Shown in pieces: positions 12,220 through 24,010 of a DNA stretch of 64,000 bases. Each line of letters starts with the position of its first letter. Position 1 is the stretch's first letter. Below the pieces are notes generated by a model. The model saw only the letters and a list, made by a program, of their open reading frames with translations, had not been told where the DNA came from and made no database searches. Both the position numbers and the translations under genes were made by a program. This stretch comes from Cycas panzhihuaensis (Eukaryota; Cycadophyta): contig CM041465.1 in assembly GCA_023213395.1 (NCBI GenBank), positions 229,593,741 through 229,657,740 of the forward strand, read 5' to 3'.

Positions 12220-13918
12220 TTGTTTCAAAGAACAACAACAACAACAACAACCCCCTTGACCAAATCGACGTGCCTATCGAGGAGGTCAAAGAGGAAGGGG
12301 GGGTTGAGAGGTGGCAATCAACACCACTTCAATCAGTTTGTAGATGAGGACAAATTATTTTATGCTTGTCATAGATCCAAGGTTGATCAAACTTGGATCA
12401 TTGACTCAGGGGCTACTCAACACATGACTAGGAGTGAAGAACTCCTTTGTGACATCAAGGAAGGGAACGGTCAATCAGTGACCTTCAGCAACAATGAATG
12501 AATCAAGATTTCTGGCATAGGCACAATTGCCCCATTTCATTCTCCTTCCAATCCTTCCTCCACATTTCCCAATGGCAATGCCTATTTCATACCTTCCATG
12601 GAGAAGAGCTTGCTATCTGTTAGCAAATTGGACAAGTAACAGATGAGCATTTTGTTCAAGAATGGAAATGTGTAATAAGTGACAAAAATGACTAGGTAGT
12701 AGCTATTGGATATGAAGATCATGGCCTTTACAAGTTGGATGCTAATAATATAATACTTGATTCTGCTTACTCTGGTTCCATTGTCACTAAATCCTTGTCC
12801 AAGATGCAACTTTGGCATCAATGCCTAGGCCACTTGAACTTAATCAATCTCAAGCAGATGGTGAACAAAAATATGGTGCATGGGCTTCCAAAGATGTATG
12901 GTTCAAAATGTCTTTGTGAAGCATGCATAATGGGGACACAACATCGCTTGTCTTTCCCTAAAGGCAAAGCTTGGCGTGCATCGTATCCTTTGCAGTTGAT
13001 ACATTCGGATTTGTGTGGACCCATGTCCAACGCATCCTTTGGAGAAGCTTTGTATTACATCTCCTTCATTAACGATTTCTCCCATAAAGTTTGGGTTTAC
13101 TTCATCAAACATAAGTCTGAACCATTTCAAAAGTTTAAGGAATTCAAGCTTGAAGTGGAGAACAGGTCTGGCCAATCAATCAAATTACTAAGGACAGACA
13201 ATGAAGGTGAATTCACTTCAAAGGAATTCACCTAATTCTACAAGGATAACAGCATTCAGAGACAACTTACTATTCCTCATATTCCTCAACAAAATGGAGT
13301 CTCCGCAAGAATGAATAGAACTTTGGCTAACAAAGTCAAAGCAATGATGCATGCAAAGGGACTCACTCGAGCTTATTGGGCAAAGGCATTCCACATAGCT
13401 GCCTATGTGGCAAATCAGAGTCCAACATCAACAATCACCAACATCACACCAGAGGAGGCATGGTCTAGCAAAAAGCCAACTGTCAGCCATTTGGAGGACA
13501 TTTGGGTGCACTACTTATATGCACATCCCCAATCAGCAAAGAACTAAATTAGACAAGCATAGTCTAAAATGCATCTTTGTGGGTTATGCCATTCATAACA
13601 AAGCCTACAAGTTGTATGATCCTATTGAGAAGAAAATACATCTCTCAAGAGATGTAATCTTTGCTGAAAATGAACATAAGGAGTTGGATTCGGCATCCAT
13701 CCAACCTCCTATTGACAAAGGCAAAAAGATTGTTGAGGCTTTCCTTCCCTCTCAATCTTCAGCGCCAGGCACATCATCTGCACCTACTGGACTGTCCACA
13801 TCATCAAAATCAGCTCCACTTGATCCTAGTACATCTTCTATTGATCAACCACTTAGATCAAAAGATATTGAGGTTCAAGTTACATCAATCAAAAGCTGCC
13901 CAAATGGTATACTCAAAT
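12220..13918 (+). pseudogene. Cop2 pol: protease and integrase (broken)
   Basis: Protease: WIIDSGATQHMT at about 12390-12425 keeps the catalytic D-S-G; a TAA at 12637 follows. Integrase: an HHCC finger (LWHQCLGH...CLCEACIMGTQ, 12810-12940), first Asp in LIHSDLCGP (~13005), second Asp in LLRTDNEGEF (~13195). At the third acidic position the usual E of GV-A-E-x-MNRT is Ala (NGVSARMNRT, ~13295), so the D-D-E triad is lost. A frameshift near 13495 splits KPTVSHLE from TFGCTTYMHIP. The part from ~13690 is a Ser/Pro-rich linker. Confidence 0.93.
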
Positions 13919-13979
13919 AGTTCAAGATGGCCAAATTGTTGAAGGAAAACGTCCATCAAAATACAAACATCAAACCAAT

Positions 13980-15525
13980 TTTGCACTTATGACTGAAGTG
14001 CTTTGTGTTGATGAGCCTTCCACTTTTGAGGAGGCTTCTAAAAATGAAGATTGGAAGACCACCATGGATGAAGGAATCCATTCTATTAAGAAGAATGGAA
14101 CTTGGGATTTGGTTGAATTGCCTTAATACAAACAGGCAATCAATTGCAAATGGGTCTACAAGACCAAATTCCATTCTGATGGTACACTTAAGTTCCAGAA
14201 AGCCCGCCTTGTTGTAAAAGGCTTCAAACAAAAGAAAGGTATAGATTATGAGGAAACTTTTGCACCTGTTGCTAACATGAATACCATTAGACTCATCTTG
14301 GCCTTAGCAGTTCAATGTGAATGGCCAGATTTTTAAATGGACGTGAAGAGCACCTTTCTCAATGGCGATCTTCAAGAGGAGGTATACTTGGAGCAACCTC
14401 CTGGTTACAAAGTACAAGGCAAGAAGCACTTAGTTTGTCACCTAAAAAAGGCATTATATGGTTTGAAACAAGCTCCAAGAGCATGGTATTCAAAGATTGA
14501 TGATTATTTTTTAAGACATGGGTATCATCGATCTACTTCAGATCCTAACTTGTACATCAAAGTTGGGAAAGAACATGTTATTTTCATTGTCTTGTATATT
14601 GATGACTTAGTGATCACTGGCAATGACACTAAGATGGTACAGATTCTCCAGGATGACTTGAAGAGGAGTTTCGAGATGACAGATCTTGGACTTCTCCATT
14701 ATTTCTTAGGTTTTGAGGTATGGCAACAGCCAAGCTATATCTTCATCTCCCAAGCTAAATATTCTTGGGACATTTTGCAGTGGTTCAGGATGCATGACTG
14801 CAAACCAATGCCTACACCCATGGAGAATGGCACAGAGCTTACTCTCATTGAGGAAGTTGAACTAGTAGATCCCACTCTTTATCAGTAATTGATTGAAATC
14901 CTCATCTATTTCACCAACACTCGCCCTGATATCTCATTTGTAGTTGGGATCTGCTCCAGATACATGTCTCAACCCAATCAGAAGCATTGGAATGCAGCCA
15001 AACACATACTCAAATACATCAAAGGCATATTACACCATGGCCTTGAGTATGCACATGATGAGAACTTCACTCTGGAAGGGTTCTCAGATTCTAATTGGGC
15101 AGGTTGCCAGGATAGCAGGAGATCAACCTTGGGTTACTATTTTACCCTTGGTTCAACAGTTGTTTTGTGGAGTTGCAAGAAGAAACGCAATGTCACCTTG
15201 TCCTCCACCGAAGCAGAGTATAAATCTACAGTCAGCGCAGCATGTGAAGCTATCTAGCTACGACGGATTCTTCGGGAACTTGGACTTGAGCAGAATCACC
15301 CCACCAGGATATATTGTGACAATCAAAGTATCCTCAAGTTTGCCAAGAATCATGTTTTTCATGCAAGGACCAAACACATTGAGGTTCATCATCACTTCAT
15401 CAGAGAACATGTGCAGAGTGGTGAGATCAAACTTTAGTATAGACCTACAGAGCAGCAAATATCTTTACCAAGCCACTTGGTAGAGAAAAATTTGTAAAAT
15501 TTAGAGATGGTCTAGGGGTCTGACT
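13980..15525 (+). pseudogene. Cop2 pol: reverse transcriptase and RNase H (broken)
   Basis: RT starts near FEEASKNEDWKTTMDEG and includes CKWVYKTKFHSDGTLK, VKSTFLNGDLQEEVYLEQPP, KKALYGLKQAPRAWYSKID and the intact polymerase motif VLYIDDLVITG (~14590-14620). TAA codons at 14124, 14334 and 14886 interrupt the frame. RNase H keeps SDSNWAGC (~15085), STEAEYKS (~15212) and, after a stop near 15256, CDNQS and the HARTKHIEVHHHFIREHVQ tail. The RT core itself is the best-preserved part. Copies element RNA into DNA in a functional element. Confidence 0.94.
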
Positions 15526-15550
15526 TAACATTGTAAACAGTAAGGGGGGG

Positions 15551-16099
15551 TGTTAAACCTTATGTTTACATGTTAAGCCCATGTGTTTTATTTTTCATGT
15601 ATTATTTGTACTTTTGTATTTTATGGGGTGACTTATCACTTAAGTGATAAAGTGCACACCCACATTCTTTCCTAGTGACACAACATTGTCACTAAAGGGT
15701 CAAATAGACCCCCATGCACTTTTTCTCACTTGAGAGCCCAAAAGGACACATGTCCTACATGCAAGGCATGTACCTTGGATGTTTGACACTTGTCAAACAT
15801 CCAATGCCTTAGGTCTTTTCTTTCACTCTATATATTGAGACCTTTTCTCATGGTTCTCATATAGAGTTGGAGTTGTATTATTATGCTGCCAGGTTGCTAA
15901 TCAAACTACTATTCATTTGGAGGTTGGACCAATTCCAACTTCTCACATTTGGTATCATTTTGCTCTCACTCTTTATGCTTTGATCTTGCTTATGTTGATC
16001 TCATAATTTCATTGTTAGTCTAGATTATTTGCTTTCTAGAACTAGAGTGAATCTATCTCCCAGATCTTGGATTTCAAAGGCCTTTTGGCCATTTCAACA
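15551..16099 (+). repeat. Cop2 3' LTR
   Basis: 549 bp, preceded by a polypurine tract (AAGGGGGGG, 15542-15550). Divergence from the 5' copy is about 5% by eye, plus a small insertion. Confidence 0.95.
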
Positions 16100-16105
16100 A
16101 CAGAT

Positions 16106-16765
16106 ATCCTTCCAGACGCTTGTTTACCACCTCAGTTTGGCCATTCGTTTATGGGTGATAAACAGTACTCATATGTAATTTTGTTCCTGTCAACTTGAAT
16201 AAATCCTACCAAAAATGGTTGGTAAATTTTGGGTCTTTATCGCTAACTATGATCTTTGGAAACCTGTGCAATCAATGTATTTCTTTTATGTATACTTCTG
16301 CAATCTGACCCCCCTTCACCATAGTTTGCATCCTCCTATAGTGCACATATTTTGTATGTTTGTCCACTACTACAAAAATAGCATCCTTTCCTTCTAATCG
16401 TGGGACCCCTGTAATGAAATCCATAGAAATTTCTTGGTTGTAACAGTCCCAAGCTTTTCACACATTCGCCTTTGTTACATTGACAAATGTCACATTCTGA
16501 TACCCTTTTTAGGATATCTGCGTTCAACCCCTTCCAATAGAAAGAATTCCTTATTTTTTGGTATGGTTTATCAATTCTTGTGTGTCCTCTTGTAGGCACT
16601 GAATGAACCTCATCTACTAAGACCTTCTTTACATTGCACTTTGTTGGGACAAATATCTTTCCTTTCTGTAGAATTGAATCTCCATGCAGATCAAACTTCA
16701 ACATCTTTCAGATATGTATCTCTTCTAACACTTTCTGTGAGAATGCATTGGCCTTGTATTCTGTA
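16106..16765 (-). pseudogene. Gyp1 integrase, zinc finger and core (broken)
   Basis: Minus strand. The HHCC finger is visible as HSVPTRGHTRIDKPYQKI...CDICQCNK (16500-16610). After a frameshift the catalytic core shows MDFITG, VSDKDPKFTNHFWQDLFKL and VYHPQTNGQTE (16110-16420), covering the D, D and E of the triad. The frame then runs into Cop2 at 16105 and resumes at 8515. Integrase joins the DNA copy to the chromosome. Confidence 0.88.
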
Positions 16766-18060
16766 ATCAATTATCGAGTCCAATTAGGGGTTGCTACTAT
16801 TACTGCCTTGAGAGATATTTCTCCATTGTTCTCCTCTGGTAGCCTTGACAGGGTGTCTGTTATGATATTCTCTTTTCCCTTTTTGTATTCGATACTGAAA
16901 TCAAATTTTTGCAGCTTACTCACCCATTTTTGTTGTTCATCCGATAATGTTTTCTTATTCAAGAAGTATTTTAGGCTATTGTGATTTGTTCAAACTATGA
17001 ATTTGTTTCTGAGCGCCTCCACTACTAAATCGCATGCATAATTGCCAACATCTCTTTGTCATATATTGGTTTTGACTTCTCTCTATTGTTCAGCTTCCTG
17101 CTTGCATATGCCATCAGCCGACCCTCTTGTATTAGAATGGCTCCAATCCTGAATCTAGAAGCATAGCATTCTAAGAGAAATGGTTGAGAAAAGTCTGGTA
17201 TTGCTAGAACCAATGCCGTAACCATTGCTCTCTTGAGGTATTCGAAGGCTTTCTCTGCTAACAGGTTCCATCCAAATGGATACTTCTTCATAAAATCTAT
17301 TAATGGTGTTGCAATATGGGCATATCCCTTAATAAACCTCCGAAGGAACCTTGTTGCTCCTAAAAAGCTTCTTATCCCCCTCACATTCTTTGGTGTTGGC
17401 CAATTGACGATAACTTGTGTCTTCTTTGGATCTATCTTGATCCCTTCCCTAGTAATGATGTGCCCTAGATATTCCAACTCTTCTTTTGCAAAGGTGCATT
17501 TTCCCATGTTTGCATATAATTGGTGTTTTTCAAAGATCACCAAAACTTCCCTAATATGGTCTAGGTATTCTTCCCAAGTTTTGTTATATATCAAGATATC
17601 ATCAAAAAAGACTAGTACAAATTTCCGTAATAGCGGTTTGAGTATTGCATTCATGGCAATTTGGAATGTAGTTGGGGCATTCGTCAATCCAAACAACATA
17701 ACTTTGAACTCAAACAACCCCTTATGGGTGCAGAAAGTTGTTTTGTAAACGTCCTCTTCTTTGACACGGATTTGATAGTACCTAGATCTAAGATCGATCT
17801 TCGTGAAGTATCTTGCTTCGTGAATCTAGTCAAGCAAATCGTCTATCCTAGGGATGGGATAATGATTCTTTACTGTCAATTTGTTTAATCCTCGATAGTC
17901 TACACACATTCTGTAGGATCCATCCTTTTTAGGGTTCACCATCACTGGTGACGCAAAAAGGCTTGTATTATTCACTATTTGTTCCTGCACTAGGAGTTCC
18001 CTTGTGATATTTTCAATCTCTTTTCTCAAGTGATACGGGTGTCTATATGGCCATATGTTT
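16766..18060 (-). pseudogene. Gyp1 reverse transcriptase and RNase H (broken)
   Basis: Minus strand. RT motifs in order: [50 protein letters not shown], a stop, KIDLRSRYYQI, then the 230-codon stretch 17717-17025 with FGLTNAPTTFQ and the intact catalytic VFFDDILIY (about 17597-17614). RNase H begins FLLECYASRFRIGAIL, where the first catalytic Asp (normally ECDAS) is Tyr. It ends with KKGKENIITDTLSRLP at ~16840. A stop separates the two halves of RNase H. Confidence 0.93.
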
Positions 18061-18698
18061 ATTGGTGCTACTCATGGTACCAGCTCAATAGCGTGCTAAT
18101 GTTCACATTGGGGAGGAAGCCCTTGAGGTTCCTTAAATACCGAGAAGTGCTCATTTAAGATTTCTTGTACTTCGGGTGGCCCATCTTCTATTGATATTTT
18201 ATAGCATGTTAATATGTATGTTGAGGAGTTTTTCTCCAATATTTTCTCCATTTGGTGCGAAGATACCAACTATACACGTGGTGTAGTGGGTGCTTGAAGC
18301 TTGTACTTTCATCCTTTTTGTTAGAAGCACATGAATCACATCATATCGGTTGTCACTATATTCCCCAATGTTTGCAACCACTAAATGCCTAAGATTGCAT
18401 CCACGTCTCTAATCGGCATCACACACATGCATGTGGTTACTGAATAATCCCTAATTTGTAAATTTATGGACTTGTAATACCCTCCACATGGGGTTATTTT
18501 TTCATTTGCAATGGACACTTGGAATGTATTTAATGGTTGGATTGCTAATCCCAACTTTTTTGATGTGGCTCGATTGATAAAGTTATGGTTACTACCACTA
18601 TCTACTAGAATTGCCACTGGAGCTCCTTTAATCATCCCTTCCAACTTGAGGGTTTGAGGAGTGACTTGTTGCCCTGTAATGGCTTGTAAGGAAATTTA
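18061..18698 (-). pseudogene. Gyp1 aspartic protease (broken)
   Basis: Minus strand. LEGMIKGAPVAILVDSGSNH at 18590-18650 carries the retroviral-type D-S-G active site (18591-18605). VDAILGI near 18385 is the second protease hallmark, and a frame change follows. The 5' end is cut at 18698 by Gyp2 within the linker ...VDTENV / ISLQAITG; the gag side of the cut is at 38496. The family's usual order gag-linker-protease is kept once Gyp2 is removed. Confidence 0.88.
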
Positions 18699-18703
18699 CA
18701 CGT

Positions 18704-19125
18704 GTGTGTCGACTAATCTACCCTTGACAATTCATGGAAAGTTACAACAGAATAGATAGCATAGAATCACATTAAGCATGAAAACCAATCTTCAGTATGA
18801 GATGGCCTTGTGTCTAGTCCTCTCACAACTAGACGCAAGCCGAAGCAGGGTACAGCAAAAGAGCCACAATATAGATGGCTAGAAAAGAGAAACAACGACA
18901 CATGCACACACAATACATTTTCTAGAATATGCCCAATTTATTTAACCTTTTCAATTACATTCAATATATACAGTTATAACCATAACAATTTAGCCTTAAA
19001 CGACTAATTTGTACCATTGGATTACAATCCAATTGGATCTAATCAAAACTTATTACACCAATCATTGAAGTTGGTCGCACTTATAATCGTTCCTGGTCGC
19101 ACTTGTAGTCGCATTTGGTCGTACC
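18704..19125 (-). repeat. Gyp2 3' LTR, first part
   Basis: Plus-strand start TGTGTGTCGACTAATC matches 32518-32693 and then 38004-38270. It is cut at 19125 by Cop3, and the LTR resumes at 23775. Confidence 0.9.
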
Positions 19126-19660
19126 TGAAAGACTAATGGAGAAGATACAAGCACCAGAATATCTTGAGGAACTAGATAGGGCATCGAAATATGAAGGACT
19201 AAACACTTTAAATTAATGAAAAGATGTAGTACAACACATAAAGATAATAGGAGGAGTATTGAACTTCAACTCAACCTATCATGAACATAAGTATGAAGGA
19301 GAATTCATCTCAACACTACACCTACAAGAGATACTTATAGCAGCATAACTCTAACTCCAATACTACATGCCAAAACATGAAAATAGGACTCCTTATAAAG
19401 GAGTTTGGATGATCAGGATCTTACCACATGTCACTGATCAACACTAAAAGACAAATCTGATTATGACTCTTCTTTCCTCAAGGATAAGGATAGAGCCCTC
19501 CAAAGTTGACTTCTCATAAGCACATGTGAGAAAAGCCACAACAAGACAAAAGATAATTTTATAATCAAACAAATGAACACTTTAGGATAAAGGCCTAAAG
19601 TGACAAAAATACTAATACCCTTGGTCAAGACTTAATGCTTAGGAAATGAAGGTTTTAACA
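19126..19660 (-). repeat. Cop3 3' LTR
   Basis: 535 bp, TGAAAGAC...TTTTAACA on the plus strand, with a polypurine tract beside it (minus strand AGGTGGGG, 19661-19668). It contains a short palindrome, actccttataaaggagt, around its minus-strand TATAAGG box (~19390-19405). Confidence 0.92.
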
Positions 19661-19679
19661 CCCCACCTGAATGGATACA

Positions 19680-20207
19680 ACATTAAGTCGAATGTTGAGG
19701 CCGTTTCTGAAATGCTCGAACTTCTCTTTCCCAAGTGGCTTGGTGAAGATGTCGGCTAACTGTTGATCAGTAGGCGACGAGGTCGATTTCACCTTGCTGC
19801 ACATGTTCTCTGATAAAATGGTGATGGACCTCAATATGCTTGGTACGTGCATGAAACACCAGATTCTTGGCAATCTTGATAACACTCTGATTGTCACAAT
19901 ACAATGGTGTCGAAAGTGTTTGCTCAAGTCCAAGTTCTTCAAGAATCCGTTTGAGCCAAATAACCTTACATGCTTTGTATTCTGCTTCAATGGAGAAAAG
20001 CATAACATTTGGTTGAATTTTGCAACTCCATAAAACAATAGTAGACCCAAGGTTGAAACAATAACCTGAAGTGGATTTCTAGCTATCTTGGAATTCAGCC
20101 TAATCTGAATCTGAGAACCCTTCCAGTGTGAAGTTCTCATTATGTGTGTACTGGAGACCATACTACAAAGTACCTTTGAGGTATCTGAGGATGCGTTTTG
20201 CAGTATT
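19680..20207 (-). pseudogene. Cop3 RNase H (broken)
   Basis: Minus strand. Islands EGFSDSD, SIEAEYKACK, LYCDNQSVIKIAKN, HARTKHIEVHHHFIREHVQ and ADIFTKPLGKEKFEHFRN give the acidic active-site positions and the C-terminal tail of copia RNase H. Several stops lie between them. Confidence 0.9.
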
Positions 20208-21180
20208 CTAGTGTCGTTGATTGGGGTTGATCATGTATCTGGAACATATTCCAACCACATAAGAAATGTCAAGTCTAGTGTTAGTCAAGTAGATAAGACT
20301 ACCCACTAGTTGCCTAAAAAGGGTGGAATAAACAGGTTTCCCTTCTTCATTCATCGACAATTTAGCACCTGTCTCCATGGGTGTTGGTGAAGGTTTACAG
20401 TCTTCCATTGTGAATCGTTGTAAAATATTCCACGTATATTTGGCTTGAGAAATGAAAATGTGACCTGGTTGGTGCCACACTTCCATGCCAAGAAAATAGT
20501 GAAGAAGTCTAAGATCTGTCATCTCAAAACTTCTTTTCAAATCCCTTTAGAGACGCTCAATCAGATCTACATCATTGCATGTGATAATCAAATCATCAAC
20601 ATAAAGAACAAGTGTGATGTGCTGGTTTTGAACCTTGATATGTAGGTTCAAATCAGATGTGGATCGATAAAAGTTGTGCTTAAGAAAGTAGTCATCAATC
20701 TTTGAATACCATGCACATGGCGCCTGTTTTAGACCATACAAGGCCTTTTTAAGGCGACAGACAAGATGTTCATTGCCGACAGAAATATATCCAGGAGGTT
20801 GTTCCAGGTAGACCTCCTCAGTCAAATCGTCGTTGAGAAAGGCGCTTTTGACATCCATCTGATACAATGGCCACTTGCATTGTGTAGCTAAGGCCATAAC
20901 AATTATGATGGTATTCATATTGGCCACTGGTGCAAATGTCTCAGTGTAGTCGATGCCTTCTTGCTATTTGAAACCTTTGGCAACAAGGCGAGCCTTATGT
21001 CACTCAATAGTACCATCAGACTTATACTTTATTTTGTAGATCCACTTACAACTAATGGCTTGGTTGCCAGGTGGTAACTCAACCAAGTTCCATGTGTCAT
21101 TTTGATAGATGGAGTGGATCTCTTCATCCATGGCAGCCTGCCACTTTTCGTTAATACATGCCTCCTCAAAAGTGGAAGAC
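20208..21180 (-). pseudogene. Cop3 reverse transcriptase (broken)
   Basis: Minus strand. EACINEKWQAAMDEEIHSIY, CKWIYKIKYKSDGTIE, a stop, then VKSAFLNDDLTEEVYLEQPP, KKALYGLKQAPCAWYSKIDD and an intact LVLYVDDLIIT (about 20590-20605). It continues as LKRSFEMTDLRLLHYFLGME and QLVGSLIYLTNTR. At least three stops or frameshifts break it, but the catalytic motif survives. Confidence 0.93.
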
Positions 21181-22311
21181 CTCAGAAGGAGTAAGCACTT
21201 CAGCCATAAGTGCGTAATTAACAGTGGGTGATGGCCGCATTTTGGATGGACGTTTGCCTTTAACAATTTGTGAATCTGTAATAGTTTGCATGTACCATTT
21301 TGGCAGCTTCTTTGTCGATGTGGCTTCATGGTCCTATGATGGAGGTGATTGTTGATCCTCAAAAGAAGAAGAAGAAGAAGAAGGACACAATGAAGGAACT
21401 GAGGAAGATGAGGAGGAAGAAGAAGCAGTAGGTGCAGATGAAGAACAAGGAGTTGAGGAAGCTGAAGGGACAAATTTTTCAATAATGGCTTTGCCTTTAT
21501 CAAGGGAGAGAGGAAGAGTGCTGATGTTGATCTCCCGATTGTCCTCTACAAAGACGACGTCTCTTGAAGTATGCATCTTTTTAGTAATGGGATCAAACAA
21601 TCGATATGCTTTACTGCCAAGAGCATATCCAACAAAGATGCATTTGAGACTTTTGTTGTCAAATTTCTGTCTTTGCTCGTGAGGAATGTTCATGTAGGTC
21701 ATGCATCCAAAAGTTCGTAAGTGGCTAACTGTTGGTTTCTGGCCAGTCCAGGCCTCCTCGGGTGTCATGCCCGAAAGTGCAGAAGTTGAGCTACAGTTTG
21801 AAAGATATGCAGCAGTAAGAAGTGCTTCTGCCCAATATGCTAATGAGAGACCTTTGTCATGCATCATATCTTTTGCCCTATTGACCAAGGTTATGTTCAT
21901 CCTTTCTGCCACACCATTTTGCTTCGGTGTGTATGGAACAGAAAATTGGCATTTGATGCCATTTTGAATACAGAATTGATTGAAGTCCTTGGACATATAC
22001 TCACCACCATTATCTGATCTAAGTATTTTGATGCGCATGCCTGATTCATTTTCGACCACAAGTTTAAATTCCTTAAACTAGTTCAAAGCTTTTGACTTAT
22101 GCTTAAGAAAGTAGATCCACACTTTATGTGAGAAATCATCAATGAATGTCATGAAGAATGATGATCCTCCATGAGATTGAGTGGTCATGGGACCACAAAT
22201 GTCAGAATGTACAAGCTATAACGGATATTGTGCTCTCCAAGCCTTACCTTTCTCAAAAGGTTCGCAATGCTGCTTCCCCAAAAGGCATGATTCACAAAGG
22301 TAATTACCCCC
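21181..22311 (-). pseudogene. Cop3 integrase and Ser-rich linker
   Basis: Minus strand. The end of the HHCC finger (CESCLLGKQ, ~22290), HSDICGP, LRSDNGGEYMSKDFNQF and NGVAERMN give all three acidic residues. The 241-codon open stretch 22059-21334 is the longest intact integrase piece in the window. The linker after DVVFVEDNREINI is a Ser-rich run encoded by AGA/GAA-type repeats on the plus strand (21360-21425). Confidence 0.92.
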
Positions 22312-22805
22312 CAGAGATTTTGGGTAAGCCATAAACCATGTTTTGTTTGAACATCTGCCTAATACTGTCAAGATTAAGATGTCCAAGTTGTTCATGCCAG
22401 AGTTGAGTCTTGTTTACAGAATGGGAGACATAAGCATGAGATGATCCAGATGTCGTATCTAATTTGTAGAGGCCATGATCTTCATGACCAATTGCAACTA
22501 TCTGGTCGTCTTTGTTCCTGATTACACACTTTTTGTCTTTAATCAACACACTCATCTGTTGCTTATCAAGCTGACTAACAGAGAGTAAATTTTTTGGCAT
22601 TCCAAGAACTAAGAAAACATTCCCACTAGGAAATGTAGAATGCTGATCATGAGGTGTGATTTGATCTACACCTGATATTTCTACAGTGGCATTGTCCCCA
22701 ATTGTCACTGTTTTTCCCTTACATTCTTGAAAATTTGATAATATGTTTGCATCACTTGTCATGTGGCATGATGCACCAGAGTGAATGATCCAAGTGTTAT
22801 CATTA
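22304..22805 (-). pseudogene. Cop3 protease and integrase zinc finger
   Basis: Minus strand. DNTWIIHSGASCHMT at 22765-22803 is the protease site, in which the catalytic Asp is His (codon at 22781-22783); this alone would abolish activity. Downstream are GMPKNLLSVSQLDKQQMSVL and LWHEQLGHLNLDSIRQMF, the start of the HHCC finger. The frame is open for 152 codons. Confidence 0.92.
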
Positions 22806-23455
22806 TGACTACCACTTTATGCAAAAAAGGTCATGTCACTTGGATCATGTTGAGTTGTGTGGCCTTGAAGCCACCACGATTTGTCCTTCTCAAAATGCAC
22901 TTTGAGTTGGTCCTTGTTGCTACTAACGTTGTTACTGCTACTGACATTGATCTTGTTGTCATTGAATTTGTTGTTGTTGTGGTTGTTGCAAGTCATGTTG
23001 ACATTTTCTGCACTCAGGCTGAATGTGGCCAACTTTGCCACAATAATGATAGATGACAGTCTTTGAAAAGAAGCCGAGGAGTTTTCTCTGAAGATAGAAG
23101 GATTTGCAGGCACTTCAATTGATTTGACGAGTAACAAATATGCAGTCTGCCTTATGCAGAGTGCTATAGAGGCCATCAATTTGGAATGTGGGTTGGTCAG
23201 CTTGGTGATGGTTGAGCTATAACACTTGGAGAAATCATAAATAGGAAAGGTGAGAGATGGGAGCTTCAACTAAAAAATGTCGGTAAAACTCCATACAGTC
23301 ATTTTGCCGATGGCCATGCAGTTATTCGTAGCAGCATTCGAGAACTCTTTTGTAGCAAAGTAATGGAATGCCTTGGCATTCTAGTAATTCGTGCTCTTTG
23401 CTTTGTGACCACTGGCAAAGGCGTCGTACAAGATATGATTTATGACAATAATCCA
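22806..23455 (-). pseudogene. Cop3 gag C-terminal part (degenerate)
   Basis: Minus strand. A zinc knuckle lies at 23025-23065 (HYCGKVGHIQPEC), but the first Cys is Tyr. It is followed by a Gln/Asn-rich stretch (CAA/AAC repeats, 22910-23000). The sequence before the knuckle is frameshifted and joins the truncated 5' LTR at 23456, so the Gag N-terminus present in Cop2 and Cop4 is absent. Confidence 0.75.
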
Positions 23456-23769
23456 AACTCTAACTCCAATACTACATGCCAAAACATGAAAATAGGACTC
23501 CTTATAAAGGAGTTTAGATGATCAGGATCTTACCACATGTCACTGATCAACACTAAAAGACAAATCTGATTAGGACTCTTCTTTCCTCAAGGATAAGGAT
23601 AGAGCCCTCCAAAGTTGGCTTTTCACAAGCACATGTGAGAAAAGCCACTACAAGATAAAAGACAATTTTATAATCAAACAAATGAACACTTTAGGATAGA
23701 GGCCTAAAGTAACGAAAATACTAATACCCTTGGTCAAGACTTAATGCTTAGGAAATGAAGGTTCTAACA
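23456..23769 (-). repeat. Cop3 5' LTR (truncated)
   Basis: Matches 19346-19660. The remaining ~220 bp of LTR that should lie to the left, and the priming site, are missing. Confidence 0.9.
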
Positions 23770-23774
23770 ATACC

Positions 23775-24000
23775 TGGTCGCGCCTGCGGTCCACTTAGTC
23801 GCACCCAGTCACACCTACAGTCGCATCTGGTCGCACATGGTTGCACCCACAATCCATCTGGTCACACTCGTTGCACCAGCAATCGCATCTAGTCATACCT
23901 GGTTGCACCTATAGTCATGTTTGGTCGCACCCAGTTGCACCAACAAACCTATTACTACAAAATTCTAAATTATTTAATGTGCCTATTTTCTCTGCACACA
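23775..24000 (-). repeat. Gyp2 3' LTR, second part, with GGTCGCACC minisatellite
   Basis: Continues the LTR split by Cop3. From 23775 to ~23945 it consists of degenerate ~20-25-bp units built on GGTCGCACC and GTCGCATCTGG. It ends ttttctctgcacaca at 24000, matching 38490. On the element's strand the repeats lie near the LTR start (U3), where enhancer elements are usually found. Confidence 0.85.
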
Positions 24001-24010
24001 TCTCTCTCGC

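Larger units (their letters stand above)
8516..16099 (+). mobile_element. Cop2: nearly full-length Ty1/copia element inserted in Gyp1 integrase
   Basis: The LTRs at 8516-9052 and 15551-16099 are TGTTAAACC...TTTCAACA. Target duplication is CAGGT (8511-8515) versus CAGAT (16101-16105), with one extra A before the right copy. Joining the flanks recovers the Gyp3-like integrase sequence, confirming the insertion. A priming site (9055-9066), an unusually long 2.3-kb leader, gag, pol and a polypurine tract (15544-15550, seven G) are all present. Cop3 and Cop4 are relatives. In-frame stops at 12637, 14124, 14334 and 14886 and several frameshifts disable it. Confidence 0.95.
19126..23769 (-). mobile_element. 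Cop3: Ty1/copia element inserted in the Gyp2 3' LTR
   Basis: Minus-strand copia. The full 3' LTR is at 19126-19660, and a truncated 5' LTR at 23456-23769. Target sites are GTACC (19121-19125) and ATACC (23770-23774). The 5' LTR lacks its last ~220 bp, and the priming site, leader and start of gag are missing, so one deletion removed the region needed for reverse-transcription priming. Gag-pol resembles Cop2 throughout. The shared 314 bp of LTR differ at only about 12 positions by hand count, so the insertion is fairly recent. Confidence 0.92.

Noticed and set aside
12818-13175. Minus-strand frames of 70-90 codons under the Cop2 integrase
   Set aside because: Antisense shadows of a strongly recognisable plus-strand integrase.
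19385-19410. Palindrome in the Cop3 LTR as a terminator
   Set aside because: It is centred on the LTR TATA-like box and repeated in the other LTR; no termination role is indicated.
22881-23066. Plus-strand hydrophobic frame (Leu/Val-rich) as a membrane protein
   Set aside because: It is the antisense of the Gln/Asn-rich repeat in Cop3 gag; the minus-strand copia reading explains it.
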